Assembly (NCBI GenBank): GCA_036260935.1
Contig: DATALQ010000051.1
Coordinates: forward strand, 124,001 to 188,000
Length of the DNA: 64,000 bases
Direction of reading: 5' to 3'
Source: JAEYOM01 sp036260935
GTDB taxonomy: Bacteria; Bacillota; Clostridia; Acetivibrionales; DTU013
Below are positions 17,808 through 26,369 of this stretch, piece after piece. The notes below the pieces were generated by a model. The model was not told the DNA's origin. It was given only the letters and a program-made list of their open reading frames with translations, and did not search any database. Positions within the stretch are counted from its first letter, which is position 1. The number at the start of each line of letters is the position of its first letter. Both the position numbers and the translations under genes were made by a program.

Positions 17808-17937
17808 GAACGCTTCCTCCCTCGGTCTGAATTTACATATCTGTGAAATGAAATTTATATATAATTATAACATTATAAAACAATAGTCACCATTCATTAT
17901 TTCCTTTTTAACCAATATTTAAAATAAAGAATACATC

Positions 17938-17963
17938 AAAAAGCGGCCCTTAAAGGCCGCTTT
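17938..17963 (-). terminator. Terminator of the sensory hydrogenase-like gene
   Basis: AAAGCGGCC (17940-17948) pairs perfectly with GGCCGCTTT (17955-17963); the minus strand then runs into TTTTT. It lies about 20 bases after the stop codon of the upstream minus-strand gene. Confidence 0.85.
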
Positions 17964-17983
17964 GTTATAATTAATCCGGAACT

Positions 17984-19882
17984 TTATTCTTTCTGTTCAC
18001 TAAGCAGTAGATCTGCGGTCTGCATGACTTCCTCGCTGCTTGCGGAAGTATTCTGCAGCATAGCCGTTATATTGGCTATCTCTCCGTTTACTGCTTCCGC
18101 CCTGTCTTCGAGTTCTGCGGCTATCTTGAGGATAAGCTCCATGGCATTCATCAGCTTGAGTTCGTCCTGCTTTGTAGATTGTGCTGAAGACTTGGTATAT
18201 TCCGCGAGTTTTTTCACTTCGTTGGCAACGACTAAAAATCCCTGGCCTGCTGCACCGACACGGGCCGCCTCTATGGAAGCGTTTAAGGAAAGCAGATTCG
18301 TCTTTTCAGAGATAGCTACTATGTCGTCGGTCACCTTGGCGAAATTGTTGAGAGACGTCTGAATTTCGTCAATCCTCTCCTTGAGATCCTCCGATATGTT
18401 GAGCAGCTTGCCGGAATCAGCCGAGATATTCTCAGCTATCGCCGAGTTTTCTTCTGTCGCCAGCGACACACCTTTTATTGCATTCGTTATGTCGGCGACC
18501 CTCAGCTTCAGCTTTTCAAGCCTGTCGCTTCTTTCCCGGCTGAGCCTGTCAAGCTCAGCCATGGCCTTGGTGATCTCCGCGTTCTTACGCTCGATCTCCG
18601 CCTTTTCACCGGATACTTTAAGATTGTAATCGATGCAGTTTTCAACATGGTTATAGCCGTTGTAAATAGCTTTTACCATCATGCTGCAGGATCCATAGCC
18701 GCATGCGTTGCAGTTTCTGTTCCTGTCCTCCCCGGTAAACTTGTGGAGTCTTCCGAATATCTCCTCCTCTTCGGCTTTAGAGGGAGTTTTGCTGTTATGA
18801 TGAGCTTCGGCAGTATAATTCCTTACGAAATCCTCCGGTTTCAGCTGCTTATCGAAGAAGGCAAGCAATTTTGCCGGGTTTGCCTTGAGCCTGCCTCTGT
18901 TTTTGAGCTTGAGTTCATGCATTGTTAGCTCGATATCTGTGATCTCTTCCTTTTTTTCAGTGCCCGAACCCAGGTTGCAGCCCTGGGCGCAACTGAGGAT
19001 ATCGACAAGTAGCGGAAGCTTCATGCCTTCACTGAGGCGCTTTGAATACTCCTTCAGATAATCATAGGCCGTTTCGGTTCCTTCAACCTGCTTTACCCAT
19101 GCGTCCGGATAATAATGATATACGTTGTCCTTCAGCCCTCCAGGCATACTGTAAATATCCCCAAGTCCAAGCACCTGGCCGTTGAACTCCTTTTCAGGAT
19201 AAGAACCGAGATCGATCCTGTTTTGCTTTATGTATTCGCTCAATTTCCTGAAGGTAACATTATATTTAACCATCCCATCGGTATTTGCATCGTTTATTTC
19301 CGATACCTTTGCAATGCAGGGCGACAGGAAACAGATATCCCCTTCTGTTTTGAGATATTTTTTCATGTAGACCGCAGTACACATCATGGGGCTGTGAACA
19401 GGCGCAAGCCGGGGTATAAGGTCATGCTGGTATTTTTGTATGTAGTTTACTATGGCGGGACAGGGCTGCGATATGACCGAATCCAGCTTTTTGTCCTTGA
19501 TTGCTTTAAGATAGGCCCAGGTGGTTATATCCGCGCCGAGTGAAACATCATATATTGACAGGTTCGAATAGGAGCTCAGAAATCCAATAAGCCTTTTATA
19601 GTTCCTGAAATTTGTCTTAAGAGCGGGAGCCGCGATCAGGTTGATCTTCTTCCCTCCGGCCAGATCCCTCATGAATTGCTCGGTATCATCCATGTAGTCT
19701 CTTGCGCCATGCCCGCACACGTCCAGACACCTGCCGCACATAATGCATTTGTTCTCATCTACGTGGGTCTTGCTGATACCGTTTTCTATCCTGGAAGTAT
19801 TTGCATTTTCGACGGGACAAACAAAGATGCATTTATTGCAGCCCATACATTTGCTGTTGTCCGTAAAGATGGCCGATTTCAT
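17984..19882 (-). CDS. Sensory [FeFe]-hydrogenase-like/chemoreceptor fusion
   Basis: A 632-residue soluble protein. (1) Two [4Fe-4S] ferredoxin motifs: C12/C15/C18/C22 and C46/C49/C52/C56. (2) An [FeFe]-hydrogenase H-cluster domain with QPCP (C141), SPCIAKVSE (C189) and SCAQGCNLGSG (C298, C302), so all four cluster ligands are present. The proton-relay Cys of catalytic enzymes (TSCCP) is Pro140, as in sensory rather than catalytic homologues. (3) A CNACGYGSC Fe-S motif (391-399, with C416). (4) A coiled coil and methyl-accepting signalling hairpin (KTNLLSLNASIEAAR near 527-541). There is no membrane helix. The start at 19882 follows GGGAGGG. Likely a redox or H2 sensor. Confidence 0.88.
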   Translation of the reverse strand: MKSAIFTDNSKCMGCNKCIFVCPVENANTSRIENGISKTHVDENKCIMCGRCLDVCGHGARDYMDDTEQFMRDLAGGKKINLIAAPALKTNFRNYKRLIGFLSSYSNLSIYDVSLGADITTWAYLKAIKDKKLDSVISQPCPAIVNYIQKYQHDLIPRLAPVHSPMMCTAVYMKKYLKTEGDICFLSPCIAKVSEINDANTDGMVKYNVTFRKLSEYIKQNRIDLGSYPEKEFNGQVLGLGDIYSMPGGLKDNVYHYYPDAWVKQVEGTETAYDYLKEYSKRLSEGMKLPLLVDILSCAQGCNLGSGTEKKEEITDIELTMHELKLKNRGRLKANPAKLLAFFDKQLKPEDFVRNYTAEAHHNSKTPSKAEEEEIFGRLHKFTGEDRNRNCNACGYGSCSMMVKAIYNGYNHVENCIDYNLKVSGEKAEIERKNAEITKAMAELDRLSRERSDRLEKLKLRVADITNAIKGVSLATEENSAIAENISADSGKLLNISEDLKERIDEIQTSLNNFAKVTDDIVAISEKTNLLSLNASIEAARVGAAGQGFLVVANEVKKLAEYTKSSAQSTKQDELKLMNAMELILKIAAELEDRAEAVNGEIANITAMLQNTSASSEEVMQTADLLLSEQKE

Positions 19883-19917
19883 TAGCGTACCCTCCCTGCA
19901 AGTAAATTTACATAAAC

Positions 19918-19933
19918 TGTTAAGAGCATAACA
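19918..19933 (-). promoter_or_regulatory. Rex-like redox operator
   Basis: TGTTAAGAGCATAACA is a TGTTA-N6-TAACA inverted repeat that fits the known Rex consensus (TTGTTAA-N4-TTAACAA) at all core positions. It covers the -10 hexamer of the sensor gene, so binding would repress it at low NADH/NAD. Confidence 0.65.
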
Positions 19934-19953
19934 CACGTATTGAATATTGGCAA
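19925..19953 (-). promoter_or_regulatory. Promoter of the sensory hydrogenase-like gene
   Basis: On the minus strand, TTGCCA (19948-19953), 17-base spacer, TATGCT (19925-19930). The -10 is embedded in the Rex-like operator. The predicted leader is about 35 bases. Confidence 0.6.
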
Positions 19954-20012
19954 TAATCAAATTTACATAATCTGTTGATATTATTTACATGCATTTTGGT
20001 GATTTGTCAACG

Positions 20013-20041
20013 TTGTTAAAATCCCTAGAATCAGATATAAT
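20013..20041 (+). promoter_or_regulatory. Promoter of the metallophosphoesterase gene
   Basis: TTGTTA (20013-20018), 17-base spacer, TATAAT (20036-20041), about 45 bases before the ATG at 20086. Confidence 0.6.
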
Positions 20042-20085
20042 GATAAATTGGACGCTTTATAATAAGATGCTGTTTTAAGGGGCCT

Positions 20086-20679
20086 ATGAAGATCTTACTG
20101 GTATCGGACTGTGAAGAACCTTATATTTGGGACTATTTCGACCGCGAGCGGTTCGCCGGTGTGGAGCTTGTGTTGTCATGCGGCGATCTTAAGGCCGAAT
20201 ATCTCTCCTTCCTGGTAACTATGATCAATGCTCCTCTTTTCTATGTACCGGGCAACCACAATACCTCTTATATCAAGAATCCCCCGGAAGGCTGCGTTTC
20301 TGCAGACGATGACATATTGACCTATAACGGGGTGCGCATATTGGGCCTCGGCGGGTGTATGAACTATAATAACAAAGAATATCAGTATACTGAAGAAGCA
20401 ATGGAAAAGAGAATCCGTAAACTCAGGGGAAAGATCCGGAAGAACAAAGGTTTCGATATACTTCTGACCCATGCTCCGGCTCTCGGCCTGGGCGATGGCG
20501 GCGACCCCGCCCATACGGGCTTCCGCTGCTTTATAGACATGCTTGACAAATACGCTCCAAAGTATTTTTTCCACGGGCATATGCATTTGAACTATCAAAA
20601 GCTGGACAGGATAAGGATGTACAAGGATACCACGATAGTTAACGGGTATGGATACTACCTTATTGACTGTAATTTCTGA
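20086..20679 (+). CDS. Calcineurin-type metallophosphoesterase
   Basis: A 197-residue compact phosphoesterase. The metal-ligand motifs appear in order: SDCEEPY (D8; the usual D-x-H is D-C-E here), SCGDLKAEY, VPGNHNTSY, LLTHAPALG and FFHGHMHLNY. The family hydrolyses phosphomonoesters, phosphodiesters or nucleotides with two metals; the substrate cannot be read from sequence. The replacement of the first-motif His is notable but seen in parts of the family. AAGGGG lies just before the ATG. Transcribed divergently from the sensory hydrogenase-like gene, from its own promoter. Confidence 0.88.
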   Translation: MKILLVSDCEEPYIWDYFDRERFAGVELVLSCGDLKAEYLSFLVTMINAPLFYVPGNHNTSYIKNPPEGCVSADDDILTYNGVRILGLGGCMNYNNKEYQYTEEAMEKRIRKLRGKIRKNKGFDILLTHAPALGLGDGGDPAHTGFRCFIDMLDKYAPKYFFHGHMHLNYQKLDRIRMYKDTTIVNGYGYYLIDCNF

Positions 20680-20725
20680 AGTTTGTCCCGGTCAAACAGC
20701 CCGGTATTCCTGATGCGATCTGTCA

Positions 20726-22633
20726 CTATTCCTTGCAGACTTTAGGCAGCCTGCTTTCAACAGCATCTACAAACCAATCCATTCCGATGATCTGATCCCT
20801 GGTTGCAAATTCATCCTTCTTTACCCTTAGAAGCTTGTTCTGATCGAAAATGGGACCTGTAAATGGATTGAACGAGCCATTGATGATCATGTTCTTGAGA
20901 AAATCCAGCAATTTCTGCGTTTCAGCAGGCACGAGCCTCCTGGAGTAGAAGAAATCGACGATGCCGGAATCCATGCCCCACCAGAAGTTGACCACCTTTT
21001 GCCCGGGTCCGAACGGCTTCCGGTTTATAAGACTTCTGAGCATCTTCTCATAAAATATGCCCCAATTCCAGACAGGCGCTGCAATATACTCATTTACAAA
21101 ACCGTCGCTCTCCGGGTCTTTATGAATGGAATAAACGCCGAATTCTCTTGAAACTCCGCTGTCGGAAAGCGTGCTGTGATGCGCTATGACGTCTGCGCCC
21201 CGAAGTATCAATTCCTCGCTTGCCTTACTGGCTTTTCCCGCGTTGTCCCAGCTGTTGGTCCATTCGACTATTACCCTTGCCTGCGGGTTTACCATCCTTG
21301 CGCCAAGCGCAAAGGAGTTTATACCGTTTATGACTTCCGGTACCGGCCTGGTGCCTACATATCCGAGTATGTTTGTCTTCGTAACAGCACCGGACGCGAT
21401 GCCTGCAAGGAATCTCGGCTCGTAAATCCTGCCGAAATAAGTGTTGACATGCTTGTACGAATGGGTCTCGGAGCAGTTGAGGAATTTTGTTTCAGGAAAC
21501 TCGATCGCAGCTTTTAACGTAGCGTTTATAAATGCCGGGCTTGTGGCGAATACCACGTCGTTGCCTTCCGAAGCCAGCTGTTTAAGCGTATCATACGCTT
21601 CGAGCGTCTCGGGAACATGATCGACGAAGGAAGTGCTGATTACATCGCCGAAAACCTTGCTTACATGCTGCCTGCCCATTTCCTGAGAATATGTCCAGCT
21701 TGAGGATTTCGTATCCTTCGCATATACAAAGGCCACCTTGGGCGACTTCTTTGGCATTACAAAGGTAGTCAGCGTCGACATCAGGTTTTCGCCGGCATCG
21801 AGCGGCATGGTCTGAATATCCATGGTCCTGTTGCCGCACATCTGCTCAAGCTCAATCAGGAAACCTCCCAGCTTTGCCTTGAGCGCCTGTTCGTCTATTT
21901 CTGCGGGCATTCCATAAATTTTCACATACTCAAGGAATGCGTCTCCCGTCGTTATTGGCAGCTTCTGTCCTCCGAGCTCCAGATAGACCTTTCTGAACGG
22001 CAGATATATGGAGTTGGAAAAATACTTGTGTTTATCCTTGTCTGCCAGCTTGAAATCAGGAATAAAATTGTCAAGATATCCGAGAAGCTGATTGAAAGAA
22101 TTCCTCTTTGTAAACCAGATCATGTTTATGCCGGTCTTCTTATAGAAATCAAGGAATTCATAATATATGGAAATGTTGTCGTCGCTTTCATCACGTTTGG
22201 GGACGAGCCTCGTTACCTGCCCGGAGATCGAATACGCGTCGTAATACTTGAGTACGCTGACACGTTTGTTACCCTCGACTACATAGAACCAGTTCAGGTA
22301 TTCATAGACTTTTATCGCATCCCGAATACCCTCGTCTATGTGCGCAGCGCATAGATTTGTCCACTTCAGCGCAAATTCTGTCCTTTGCTTCAGGAGCGGC
22401 ATGAAGTTTGCGGCAAAAGACCTGCTTCTCCCGTAGGTATACGTTCCGACGATCTTTTTGAGCGGCAGATCGACGATGCCCAGATCCATTTCGTATACGA
22501 TCTCGATATTTTTAAGAACTCCTTCGAGAAAAGGCAGATATCCCGTCTGTCCTTTCGAAATATTCCTCGAGTATTCCCTGAGTCCCAGTTTCCTGGCATT
22601 CTGATAATGTTTCTCAGCCTCGCTGTTATCCAT
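20726..22633 (-). CDS. Cytoplasmic BMP/PnrA-type protein with N-terminal ParB-like region
   Basis: A 635-residue protein with no signal peptide or lipobox. Residues from about 300 on resemble the BMP/PnrA (Med-like) periplasmic-binding fold: PKVAFVYAKDTKSSSW, NDVVFATSPAFINATLKAA, FGRIYEPRFLAGIASGAVTK and ILGYVGTRPVPEVINGINSF. BMP proteins usually bind nucleosides outside the cell; without a secretion signal this is more like the regulatory Med branch. The N-terminal 280 residues contain WFYVVEGNKRVSVLKYYDA (about 115-133), reminiscent of the ParB/Srx nucleotide loop. The start is the ATG at 22633, eight bases after AGGGGG. Function unknown. Confidence 0.7.
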   Translation of the reverse strand: MDNSEAEKHYQNARKLGLREYSRNISKGQTGYLPFLEGVLKNIEIVYEMDLGIVDLPLKKIVGTYTYGRSRSFAANFMPLLKQRTEFALKWTNLCAAHIDEGIRDAIKVYEYLNWFYVVEGNKRVSVLKYYDAYSISGQVTRLVPKRDESDDNISIYYEFLDFYKKTGINMIWFTKRNSFNQLLGYLDNFIPDFKLADKDKHKYFSNSIYLPFRKVYLELGGQKLPITTGDAFLEYVKIYGMPAEIDEQALKAKLGGFLIELEQMCGNRTMDIQTMPLDAGENLMSTLTTFVMPKKSPKVAFVYAKDTKSSSWTYSQEMGRQHVSKVFGDVISTSFVDHVPETLEAYDTLKQLASEGNDVVFATSPAFINATLKAAIEFPETKFLNCSETHSYKHVNTYFGRIYEPRFLAGIASGAVTKTNILGYVGTRPVPEVINGINSFALGARMVNPQARVIVEWTNSWDNAGKASKASEELILRGADVIAHHSTLSDSGVSREFGVYSIHKDPESDGFVNEYIAAPVWNWGIFYEKMLRSLINRKPFGPGQKVVNFWWGMDSGIVDFFYSRRLVPAETQKLLDFLKNMIINGSFNPFTGPIFDQNKLLRVKKDEFATRDQIIGMDWFVDAVESRLPKVCKE

Positions 22634-22694
22634 GCAATGCACCCCCTTGGCATCTCGAGCTTTTGATTATCTTTATCGGTTATTCAAAACAGCC

Positions 22695-23201
22695 TCATAG
22701 AGCAGCGCCCAGGATCTTTTGATAACATACGATATCCAGAAGCCGTCCGAATTTTCTTCCCACTTCCCTGAAACATGCGCATTTCTCGTAGCCTGCTTTT
22801 GAAAAAAGCCCGATGCTTGCGTCATTTTCCCCGCAAATAACTGCCAGAAGTACGTGGAACCCGTTTCTTACCGCGATATTCTCCAGCTTGTCCAGCGCAA
22901 CGCTTCCGATGCCCCGCTTTTCAAACCCGGGTTTCAGGTATATGGTGACTTCTGCAGTCTGATCGTAGGCCTCCCTTTTTTTGTAATGCGCCAGCAGACA
23001 ATAGCCGCACAGCGTTTCACCGTCGTATATGGCGAAGGACGGGAACCTCGGATCTCCATCGCTCAATATCGCCCGCATTTCTTCAATATTTACCTCATGC
23101 ATATGAAATGTTGCGGTTGAGTTATTGACATAATAATTATATATCCCGGCAAGCTCGGGTAAAAGTCTTTCTTCAGTTGGTTTTAAAATATATTCCGGCA
23201 T
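22695..23201 (-). CDS. GNAT acetyltransferase, phosphinothricin-type
   Basis: A 168-residue N-acetyltransferase. The acetyl-CoA loop is LKPGFEKRGIGSVALDKL, and the NSTATFHMHEVNIEEM start and CGYCLLAHYKKREAYDQTAEVTIYL core match the Pat/YwnH branch that acetylates small amines or amino-acid analogues. The start at 23201 follows AAAGGGGC at a good spacing and is preferred to the in-frame ATG at 23219. Probably cotranscribed with the upstream PDZ gene (39-base gap). Confidence 0.82.
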   Translation of the reverse strand: MPEYILKPTEERLLPELAGIYNYYVNNSTATFHMHEVNIEEMRAILSDGDPRFPSFAIYDGETLCGYCLLAHYKKREAYDQTAEVTIYLKPGFEKRGIGSVALDKLENIAVRNGFHVLLAVICGENDASIGLFSKAGYEKCACFREVGRKFGRLLDIVCYQKILGAAL

Positions 23202-23240
23202 TGTCGCTGCCCCTTTCATTTTTGATATGTGCTATGCCGC

Positions 23241-24491
23241 TCAAACAGGCTTATCCATGCCCCTGAATCTGTTTACTATGTTCTGCAGTATGCTGACCCT
23301 CTCGATATAGGCCGTGTTGTAAGTAACTTCCCTTTCCCTCGGTACACATACTATCCCGAGCGAATTGTATCCTCCCGGATAACAGTTGTATTCCACGGTC
23401 CTTTCCTTTCCATCCCATCCCGAAACGTTTATCCAGGTATATGTCGGAAATTCTCTCAGAGCTTCATTGACGCCTTCCTCCGTCTGTATGTCATGCCCGT
23501 TGATGCCGAGTATAATATCACCGCGTTTCAGTCCCATCAACTCCGCATGGCCGCCCGGAAGCACCTCCATGATCCTGAGGCCTCGCCTGACAGCGCTGTA
23601 AAGCGGTACTCCCCTTTTCTCCGAAAGATTCGAATAAAGGCTGATGGCCTCATGCGCAAGTATGCAGTAAGCGACTCCGACATAACCTACCCACACCGTT
23701 TTCAATGAAAGCCATGACAGTGCGAGCAGGCCGGCGCTGTAACAAATCATAAGGAACGCGCTTTGTATCGATTTCTTTTCCGGGTGTCTGGTCACCGCTA
23801 TATCATTCTGACAGAGCACTGCAACAAGGCAGTCAAGTCCCAGGACATATGCCAGTTCGGTAAGCGGCGGGCCCTTGAAGATCAGGTGCCAGCCCGAAGC
23901 AAAATCGAGGGAGATCAAGCCGGGCTGCATCAGGTAGGTAAAAAACACCACAGGTATCATCCAGAATCTTCTGATAAGGAAGGCGCCCGCGATTTCATCG
24001 TTGACCCTGATGAAAACCGGCACACACTCACCTTTCCTGTTGAGCCAGATAAGCACGCCTTCGACCAGCTGCAATATGCCGACCAGGCAAAGCAGCGAAG
24101 GTATGTTGACTTTCAGTATGCCTGTTATCAGGCTGAAAGCTCCCAGTATCCCCGCAGCATAGGAAATGCAGACAAACCTAAGGTCAAATAGCAGCATAAC
24201 GCACATTACGTAGAAAAGATACCTGACAGTATCCGCTTCTATGGTGATTCCGGCAACAACGGTAAAAAAGCTTGATACAAAGCCGGCAATCAGCCCTGTA
24301 AGGATGATCTGTTCGGTGATCTCCTTCAGACTTTTTGCCGGCTTTCCATAGATCGCGCTTTGCAGCTCGGAGTATTTCCGGTATTGTGCCCTTATGAACA
24401 AAATGACCAGAATGTATAGAAATATGAAAAAATAATTGACAAAAAATGCATTAAGCATTTCAGCCGCTATAGCCCCAGCCATTTGCAGCAC
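23241..24491 (-). CDS. Polytopic membrane protein with C-terminal PDZ domain (MinJ-like)
   Basis: A 416-residue protein with eight or so membrane helices in the first 290 residues and a cytoplasmic PDZ domain at about 318-375: LRIMEVLPGGHAELMGLKRGDIILGINGHD (positions about 310-339). This architecture is that of Bacillus MinJ, the adaptor between DivIVA and MinD, and of related clostridial proteins. Sequence conservation is too low to claim MinJ itself. A GTG start at 24491 follows GGGAG by ten bases. It lies 18 bases after icd and is likely in the same transcript. Confidence 0.65.
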   Translation of the reverse strand: MLQMAGAIAAEMLNAFFVNYFFIFLYILVILFIRAQYRKYSELQSAIYGKPAKSLKEITEQIILTGLIAGFVSSFFTVVAGITIEADTVRYLFYVMCVMLLFDLRFVCISYAAGILGAFSLITGILKVNIPSLLCLVGILQLVEGVLIWLNRKGECVPVFIRVNDEIAGAFLIRRFWMIPVVFFTYLMQPGLISLDFASGWHLIFKGPPLTELAYVLGLDCLVAVLCQNDIAVTRHPEKKSIQSAFLMICYSAGLLALSWLSLKTVWVGYVGVAYCILAHEAISLYSNLSEKRGVPLYSAVRRGLRIMEVLPGGHAELMGLKRGDIILGINGHDIQTEEGVNEALREFPTYTWINVSGWDGKERTVEYNCYPGGYNSLGIVCVPREREVTYNTAYIERVSILQNIVNRFRGMDKPV

Positions 24492-24509
24492 AGCCGATCA
24501 ACTCCCGTG

Positions 24510-25727
24510 TTATTCACTGAGCATCGCATCGAGGCGTTTTTTGACTTCCTTGAGGAAACCCTCAGTATTTACGACCTTTTTATTCTCATTGTCTGAGAGG
24601 CTTGCCAGATCGCCCGTCATCACGCCTTCATCCATTGTTCTGATCGAAGCAGCCTCGAGGGCGTCTGCGAAGTCGACGAGCGCTGCGTTTCCATCCAGTT
24701 CTCCCCTCTTCCTGAGAGCTCCGGTCCAGGCGTAAAGCGTCGCCATTGGATTCGTAGAAGTCTGTTCCCCCTTAAGATACTTGTAATAATGCCTCGTTAC
24801 CGTGCCATGAGCCGCTTCATATTCGTAGCAGCCCTGCGGAGAAACCAGTACGGAGGTCATCATTGCCAGACTGCCGAAGGCTGTAGCAACCATATCGGAC
24901 ATTACATCGCCGTCATAATTCTTGCAGGCCCAGATCATTCCGCCTTCCGAACGGATAACCCTTGCTACGGCGTCATCTATGAGGGTATAGAAATACTCTA
25001 TGCCGGCATTCTTGAATTTCTCAGAGTATTCCTTGTCGAAAATTTCCTGGAAAATATCCTTGAATGTATGGTCATATTTCTTTGAGATAGTGTCCTTGGT
25101 GGCGAACCAAATATCCTGCTTTAAATCAAGGGCATAATTAAAGCACGACCTGGCAAAGCTGGCAATGGATTCGTCCACGTTGTGCATACCCATGATTACG
25201 CCGGGGCCCTTGAAGTCGAATACCGTTTCGCTATGCTTTTTCCCGTCCTCACCGGTGAAAACGAGTTCGGCCTTGCCTGGGCCTTCGACCCTGTATTCCA
25301 CATTTTTATAAATATCCCCGTATGCGTGCCTTGCTATGGTAATTGGCTTTTTCCAGGTCCTGACCGAAGGTTTTATGCTGTCGACAACGATCGGCGCCCT
25401 AAACACTGTTCCGTCAAGTATGGCCCTGATCGTGCCGTTCGGGCTCTTCCACATCTGCTTTAGGTTGTATTCTTCCATCCTCTGGGCATTCGGCGTTATC
25501 GTGGCACATTTGACGGCCACACCATATTTCTTCGTGGCATTCGCCGCTTCGACCGTGACCTTGTCGTCAGTCTCATCCCTGTACTTCAGCCCGAGGTCGT
25601 AATATTCCGTGTTCAGCTCGATATATGGTTCGAGCAATATGTCCTTGATCTGTTTCCATATGATCCTGGTCATTTCATCCCCGTCCATTTCGACCAGGGG
25701 TACAAACATCTTGATTCTATCAGTCAT
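24510..25727 (-). CDS. icd: NADP-dependent isocitrate dehydrogenase
   Basis: Oxidatively decarboxylates isocitrate to 2-oxoglutarate, here feeding glutamate synthesis. The 405-residue protein is of the dimeric eukaryote-like subfamily II: VPLVEMDGDEMTRIIW, KSPNGTIRAILDGTVFR (substrate-binding), WACKNYDGDVMSDMVA (metal-binding Asp) and EAAHGTVTRHY (NADP region). The start at 25727 follows AAAGGAG; an in-frame upstream ATG at 25763 is rejected. It heads a group with the PDZ protein, acetyltransferase and BMP-type protein. The leader contains two strong hairpins. Confidence 0.95.
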   Translation of the reverse strand: MTDRIKMFVPLVEMDGDEMTRIIWKQIKDILLEPYIELNTEYYDLGLKYRDETDDKVTVEAANATKKYGVAVKCATITPNAQRMEEYNLKQMWKSPNGTIRAILDGTVFRAPIVVDSIKPSVRTWKKPITIARHAYGDIYKNVEYRVEGPGKAELVFTGEDGKKHSETVFDFKGPGVIMGMHNVDESIASFARSCFNYALDLKQDIWFATKDTISKKYDHTFKDIFQEIFDKEYSEKFKNAGIEYFYTLIDDAVARVIRSEGGMIWACKNYDGDVMSDMVATAFGSLAMMTSVLVSPQGCYEYEAAHGTVTRHYYKYLKGEQTSTNPMATLYAWTGALRKRGELDGNAALVDFADALEAASIRTMDEGVMTGDLASLSDNENKKVVNTEGFLKEVKKRLDAMLSE

Positions 25728-25791
25728 TCGGTTGCTCCTTTTCTCCGCATAGCCGGCCATCAAACCAGCCGCCTTATAACACTTCGGTTCA

Positions 25792-25870
25792 AAGAAAATT
25801 TTTCGTTTGTAGAAAAATTTTCTTACCTCAGCAGTGTTTCAACGAGGCGGTAGACAACTTGCGCCTCGTT
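25792..25870 (-). other. Two stem-loops between the SEC-C gene and icd
   Basis: AACGAGGCG (25841-25849) pairs with CGCCTCGTT (25862-25870), overlapping the SEC-C stop codon. A second, perfect 13-bp stem (25792-25804 with 25812-25824, loop GTTTGTA) lies nearer icd. The AT-rich second stem resembles a terminator or attenuator on the minus strand. Confidence 0.55.
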
Positions 25871-26369
25871 ATAATGATGCCCCACAGCACTTTTTATACT
25901 TTTTTCCGCTTCCGCAGGGGCAGGGATCGTTTCTGCCTACCTTGCTGCTTACTGCCATCTTGGAAAGCTTGAACTCCCTGGTTATCTCATCTCTCTTTTC
26001 CTTCGACAATATCCCGTCCCATTGCTCCAGGTTGTAGAGCCAGTCCGCCTTTGCTTCGTGCATGTTCCAGTAAAGCTTTTCAAAATCGATCTCAAGCGAA
26101 AGCTGGCTGTCCGCTTCAAGAGAATCCAGCTCGAGCTCTTTTACAAGGCTGGTATTGATACCGTCCAGAAAGCCCGTAAAAACGACAGGCTCCATGCTGA
26201 ATTTTGCCGCAAGCTCGTCAAGCCTGCCTTCGAGCTTGTTCTGGTGATTTTCCAGTATGTACCGGTAATTCTGCGTTTCCTTTTCAAGATAACTATTCCA
26301 GAATTCATTGTATTCTTCCTGGGATTTTTTGCCTTCAGTCATTCCCTTCCACTGTTCATAAAGTCCCAT
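25869..26369 (-). CDS. SEC-C-motif protein
   Basis: A 166-residue, mostly helical, acidic protein ending in a SEC-C zinc motif: GRNDPCPCGSGKKYKKCC (CxC-x8-CC, about 145-162). The motif occurs at the C-terminus of SecA, where it binds zinc and SecB, and in many stand-alone proteins of unknown role. The first 130 residues match nothing I recognise. Monocistronic-looking, followed by the paired hairpins and icd. Confidence 0.85.
   Translation of the reverse strand: MGLYEQWKGMTEGKKSQEEYNEFWNSYLEKETQNYRYILENHQNKLEGRLDELAAKFSMEPVVFTGFLDGINTSLVKELELDSLEADSQLSLEIDFEKLYWNMHEAKADWLYNLEQWDGILSKEKRDEITREFKLSKMAVSSKVGRNDPCPCGSGKKYKKCCGASL

Larger units (their letters stand above)
19904..19978 (-). repeat. 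Direct repeat AATTTACATAA-N-CTGTT upstream of the sensor gene
   Basis: Two 20-bp repeats (19904-19923 and 19959-19978) differ at three positions and lie 55 bp apart, about five helical turns. A third, weaker match (AATTTACATATCTGTGA, 17830-17846) lies upstream of asnS. The pair brackets the promoter of the sensor gene and may be a binding site for an unidentified regulator. Confidence 0.5.
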
